This document shows, piece after piece, positions 60,066-64,000 of a DNA stretch of 64,000 bases. Both the position numbers and the translations under genes were made by a program. A model generated the notes under the pieces. It did not search any database. It saw only the letters and a program-made list of their open reading frames with translations, and was not told the DNA's origin. The stretch comes from Paguma larvata (taxonomy: Eukaryota > Chordata > Mammalia > Carnivora > Viverridae): the NCBI GenBank assembly GCA_030068075.1, contig CM057841.1, forward strand, positions 36,993,030-37,057,029. The letters run 5' to 3'. The stretch's first letter is position 1; each line of letters begins with the position of its first letter.

Positions 60066-60869
60066 CAGTGTAGTTTGTCTCTCACTTTTTTTTTCATAAT
60101 AATTATTGAAGAAAGTCAAGAATCATACTACTCAAAAACATTATATTTCCTGGAGAGATATTATCCTCCTCTCCAAAAATTTTTTTTAAATCCTTGATAG
60201 TGCTCACAATGGCTAATAGAAGCTGCAGCAGTCTTATGCTTTGATCTAATGCGCCATACCCATATCATTTTTCACGTATACTTTGACATGAAAAAATTTG
60301 GGATACATTTTGTAAATAGGAGAATAAGTTAATTTGCAATAAGTTAATTTGAAATAACACTGTAGCTAGAGTCAAGAATAATTTAGTTGGGGGTGGTGGG
60401 AGGGAGGAACATGGGTTAGAATGGTGAGTTCTTAGTATAATTTTATGTCTTATTATTGCAATACCCAAAGTGGTTGTAAAGATGATAGGTAAGACAGGTG
60501 ACAGGGATAGGACAGGAAGATACCATTGGTGATATTTTCATGTTTCCACTATAGTTTTCAAAAAGTGGTCTTCAGCTCATTGTGAACATGAAGCAAACAA
60601 ACAAATACATAAATCAGGATTAGGTCATTTCAGCAATTCTTTAACTCTCAAACACAGTTCTCTAAGGCATATACTAATGTAGAAAATACTTGTAATAGGC
60701 AGTCTCTGTTTCTGAATTCTCAGCTGTATGTGGGTTCACTTATTTGCCATTTCCCCTCCCCAGATGTTCTGTGATATTGTGATCATACTCCTTTCAGCCA
60801 TATAAATTTAAGGCTTTGAATGGAAAGGAGGAATGTAACCTTTTGCTGTCCCACTTTTAGTTATGCATG
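60066..60869. other. AT-rich unique DNA, nothing recognised
   Basis: A gggggtggtgggagggagg patch near 60388-60406 is the only G-rich feature, with too few spaced G runs for a strong quadruplex call. Confidence 0.45.
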
Positions 60870-61040
60870 GCTCACTACTAGGTATTTTAGATAGGTGATT
60901 TGATTCAATAATCACAACAGGTGAGGAATCAGACTTAGTGTGTTACCTACTCAAGGATACCCTAATGAGTAGAATAAGGATTCATATCCAGGGCTGTCTG
61001 ATTCCAAAGTCTGAAGTCTTCCCTTTATTTCACGCTGCAG
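60870..61040 (-). repeat. MIR fragment
   Basis: Antisense MIR tokens in order: ttcaataatcacaacaggtg, cctactcaaggatacc, gaataaggattcatatccag and ggctgtctgattccaaagtc. Confidence 0.7.
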
Positions 61041-64000
61041 TCTATGTCTAGTAAAACTGCAGTTTTACACTCTGTCATTGACTTTGTAATAGCATAATTT
61101 TTCTACAGGAAATAATGTAGTTGAAAAGCAAAGAGAGATGTACCTCAGAGTTGTACTGCAAACATCCCGCAACCAGGGGCTATGTTTCTGCTTGTTTGTG
61201 CCTTTGAATGTGAGTTTGGGTGTGCTTATGTATGTGAGTTTTCTGTGTACACAATGCTGTGAATCTAACGGGGTGGATGGCTTCACGAAATTCTTGAAAT
61301 TATATCACCAACACATCCACCTCTCATAAGGGCAGCATCAGAGAAATACCTGCAGAGAATAGCAATTAGCACTTTCTAAAATAGTCTAATTAATGCAAAA
61401 TCCTATTTCACTAGCAACCAAAATAGGATCTTAACTTTAACCCATTATTAGTAGTCCTACTTTGTAAACACTGTTACTCAATGTAATTTTGAGAGGATAT
61501 CAAGAAATCAAAATAATCATGATTCATTGAAACAGCTTCAGATGTTTAACCTTTCCAAAAGTTTACTTTTAACATTCACCACCCACCCACTGCAACTGAG
61601 TGATAAGGAACCAAGGTGGAGACCCAGGGAGAGGATATTATCAAGTATGGACAATTAATTTGAATACTTCTCTCAAACTCAGTGGGCAACATAGTTTGAG
61701 TTTACTTATAGTCCTACACCTGAAATTTAAATGCTTAAATTTCTTTGGAGGAGAGTACAGCGATCTCAATTTGTCCTTTTTCCTACAAATATTGATTTAT
61801 TTATGTATACTTAAGAGAATCTAAGCTGGAATCACCCTAGTCTCCGTGCTCTGATTCCATTTTGGATAGTCTCAGATAGCATGGTAAAGTGATGGCCAGC
61901 CCCTCACTACACTCGGCTGGCTGCATGAGGGTCTCCATGCTGCTCTTCACACGTGATGTCTATCTCTGTACAGTGGACATAGCAGAATCTGTCCTGCTGG
62001 GGCTAATTTGTCATGACCAGAGACTTCAGTTTGTTTAGTAGGGGGAGCTTTGAGCTTCAGGAAAGAGTCAATCATCCTAGTTCTCCCACTCACAGAATTT
62101 AGGATTATTTTGCGCTGTTGAGTGAACTTTGAATTCCAATCCTTCTGAGGCTCTTACTCGATTTGGACTAACTATAGATAAGCTCTTCTCAAAGTTTTGA
62201 GATAACCTGGACTCCTTTGCATAGGGCTGAGCCTGGTGTATTGGTAAGATTAAGAATTGTGTCTTCTGCTCATGGGCTGTCCTGGCTGTTTTCCTTTTGT
62301 TCACCCCTTATGACCTTATACAAGGATAAGGACCATCAGAAGAATGGTGTTAGGGTCAACTTGTTCTCCTCATCTCATGGTGATGGGAATGTTTCTTGGG
62401 AGTTCTGACCTTTTCTCTTCTTTTTCTTCAAGTTTCATTATTGGTTTAGGAGACTTTCTGTTAACTCAGATAATAAACTTTGCTCTGCAAGGTTCAGCTT
62501 AAGGGTTCTACTATAGAAACTTTAGCTGCAAGACTGAGACAAGGGGTTCCACTACAGGACCTTCTGCTGTTTCTACAATGGACTTGCCACACACATGCGT
62601 CTTACTGGAGAGAGACCAGAAATTTCTGTCGATGTGCTGAAGTACCCTCTGAGGACAGGATGTGTTTGCAGCACTTGCTACAAACACAGTAAGACTGAGG
62701 ATGTGTCAGAGTGTCTTGCGTGGTCATGCTGGTCTACTTCCTCCCGGATCCACAAGAGCTGATCCTGCTACTGCTGTGTTTTTCTGTCCTGAAACTGCAC
62801 GTTTGGTTTCTTACCACCTAGCATTATAAAAAGAGGTGACCCTAAATACCCCAGGAAACATATGAAGGTCCCTGATGCAGACTCAGTCTTTATGTTCTTT
62901 CTCCACAAAGTTCCATAGCTTTGGCACAGAAGGAGGAAAAACATGTGAAGTAGAGAAGCAAATGAAACCAGGAAAGGGCTGTTTTCCTCCCTTTTGTGAG
63001 TGAACAACTCAGGAGCTTATAATGTGAACCTTTGAGATTGTCAAGTGCAGTTTCCTGATTGAGGTGGGACTTCCCTCTAAAAAATGCTCTCCTACACACA
63101 CGCACACACACACGCACACACACACACGTCATCGTTTTTTTCAGAATAGTTCTAATTTACCAGTAAATATTCTCATAAACTTTTGTTCTATGCAGTTGTC
63201 TTAGTATTACTTCAGAAGAGTTTCCTTTAAGTGAGAGAGTTGGTCAAGGGGAACACATAATTTTGATAGCAACTAAAAAGGCCTGCACATGTGCACAGGC
63301 ATGTTCACTGCCTTTGATGTGTTCACATTACACAGATTCTGGATCAAAGGAAGGACTTTATAGTAGTTAAAAATGTCCCCTAACAGATCAGAGTGCTTAG
63401 ATTTCAGTAGTTAGTACTCAGGAACAGAGTTGATGGTCAGGATGCTGTCTAGAGCTTTACAACAACATTGCATATGAGAGGAAAGGAACTAGCATGTAAG
63501 GAATATCCAGAACTCAACAGTGGGGAGCATTTTGGACAAATGCTAGGAGCCTCTGCAATGTGGCCAGGCTTCCAAATGGTGGCTTACATGACTCTGAACA
63601 CTTCCAAATGCAATTCATTTTCCAGGTGAGCCTAAGAGAACAGGAAAGGCTTTGCAGGACCAGCTTGTAGGGGCTCTGCCAAAGCTCCTTGGCCTTGTCT
63701 TCTAGAATCTCTGCAGTGACTCAGTGCTGGTCTTTGACCTCTGTCTCAAACACAGGCATCCCCTCGTGTCTGTAAGCTGGGAAGGCCTGAGTATTGCTGT
63801 AACCTTACACTGATAGTATCTGAGGTAACCAAGGTGGCTTTCCCAGTAAACAAAAAGACCTCTTGCATCTGAATGGGGCAAAGCTGGAAGGTAAAAAGAA
63901 CAGCCATTGGCAAACTTCAGGTAGAACTGCTCCTTTTCAGTGTCACTGACAAATGTTTTAAAAACTTCAATGGAAGCAAACTAATTAGCTCTCGCTCTTA
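61041..64000. other. Unclassified, partly GC-richer DNA; no confirmed gene
   Basis: From about 61840 to 62840 the base composition is clearly less AT-rich than its surroundings. It holds an imperfect doubled unit (ttctactatagaaac near 62507 and ttccactacaggacc near 62547), an AATAAA at 62472-62477 and a TATAAAAAG at 62825-62833. These would suit an old LTR, but no boundaries or target duplication are visible. The 70-codon frame at 62480-62692 has no domain. The rest to 64000 looks unique. Confidence 0.4.
63092..63128. repeat. (CA)n microsatellite with CG interruptions
   Basis: Acacacacgcacacacac-type array with three cg steps; alternating purine-pyrimidine throughout, so Z-DNA-prone. It creates the CVRVCVRVC stretch of the 80-codon minus frame. 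Confidence 0.95.

Noticed and set aside
63285..63306. Possible p53-type response element (gcacatgtgc, 2 nt, aggcatgttc)
   Set aside because: Only the second half-site fits RRRCATGYYY; the first has two mismatches and chance occurrence in 64 kb is expected.

Overview
This is non-coding nuclear DNA from a carnivoran mammal, most likely a cat (Felidae). The clearest sign is about 22 copies of a tRNA-derived SINE. Its head carries Pol III A and B boxes (reads like ctgggtggctcagt and gttcaagcccc). Its body reads cctggagcctgcttcag, a CT-rich segment follows, and the tail is aataaa-rich. That body is typical of the feliform CAN-SINE (SINEC_Fc type) and differs from the dog SINE. No bacterial, phage or plasmid feature is present. 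I found no protein-coding exon, rRNA, functional tRNA or CRISPR array. The open reading frames are 60-164 codons long. Where they can be explained, they are chance frames or translations of LINE, SINE, LTR or microsatellite DNA.

Layout. 0-5.4 kb: mostly unique AT-rich DNA with an old MIR and L2 pieces, and a possible regulatory block at 1.33-1.60 kb. 5.4-8.4 kb: a MaLR (MLT1-type) LTR, a nested SINE pair and two more SINEs. 10.4-13.5 kb: an old minus-strand L1 broken by two younger minus-strand L1 insertions, the first with a 5' inversion and a perfect 15-bp target-site duplication (TSD). 14.6-17.1 kb: an ancient L1M remnant holding a 120-nt polypyrimidine tract. 19.9-22.5 kb: a SINE whose tail received a second 5'-inverted L1. 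24-28.6 kb: SINE cluster. 29.2-32.4 kb: ancient L1 with a SINE in it. 36.0-37.8 kb: a local inverted duplication of about 170 bp, one arm later split by a SINE with a clean 12-bp TSD. 40.9-47.4 kb: SINE-rich. 50.0-52.3 kb: an L2 split by an L1 that has a 3' end and a 5'-UTR-like end but no ORFs between them. 54.6-57.1 kb: a MaLR LTR followed by a HAL1-like or internally deleted L1 carrying two SINEs. 57.1-64 kb: mostly unique DNA with L2 and MIR pieces and microsatellites.

Nothing here works as a gene system. The content is a layered record of retrotransposition: MIR and L2 oldest, then MaLR and L1M, then carnivore L1, then SINEs and microsatellites. The most unusual items are the inverted duplication, the ORF-less L1, the two 5'-inverted L1s, the SINE with a rearranged tail and head, and the 1.4-1.5 kb block with a homeobox-like palindrome and a nuclear-receptor-like inverted repeat. 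Repeat-family names come from recognition by eye, not from a database search.
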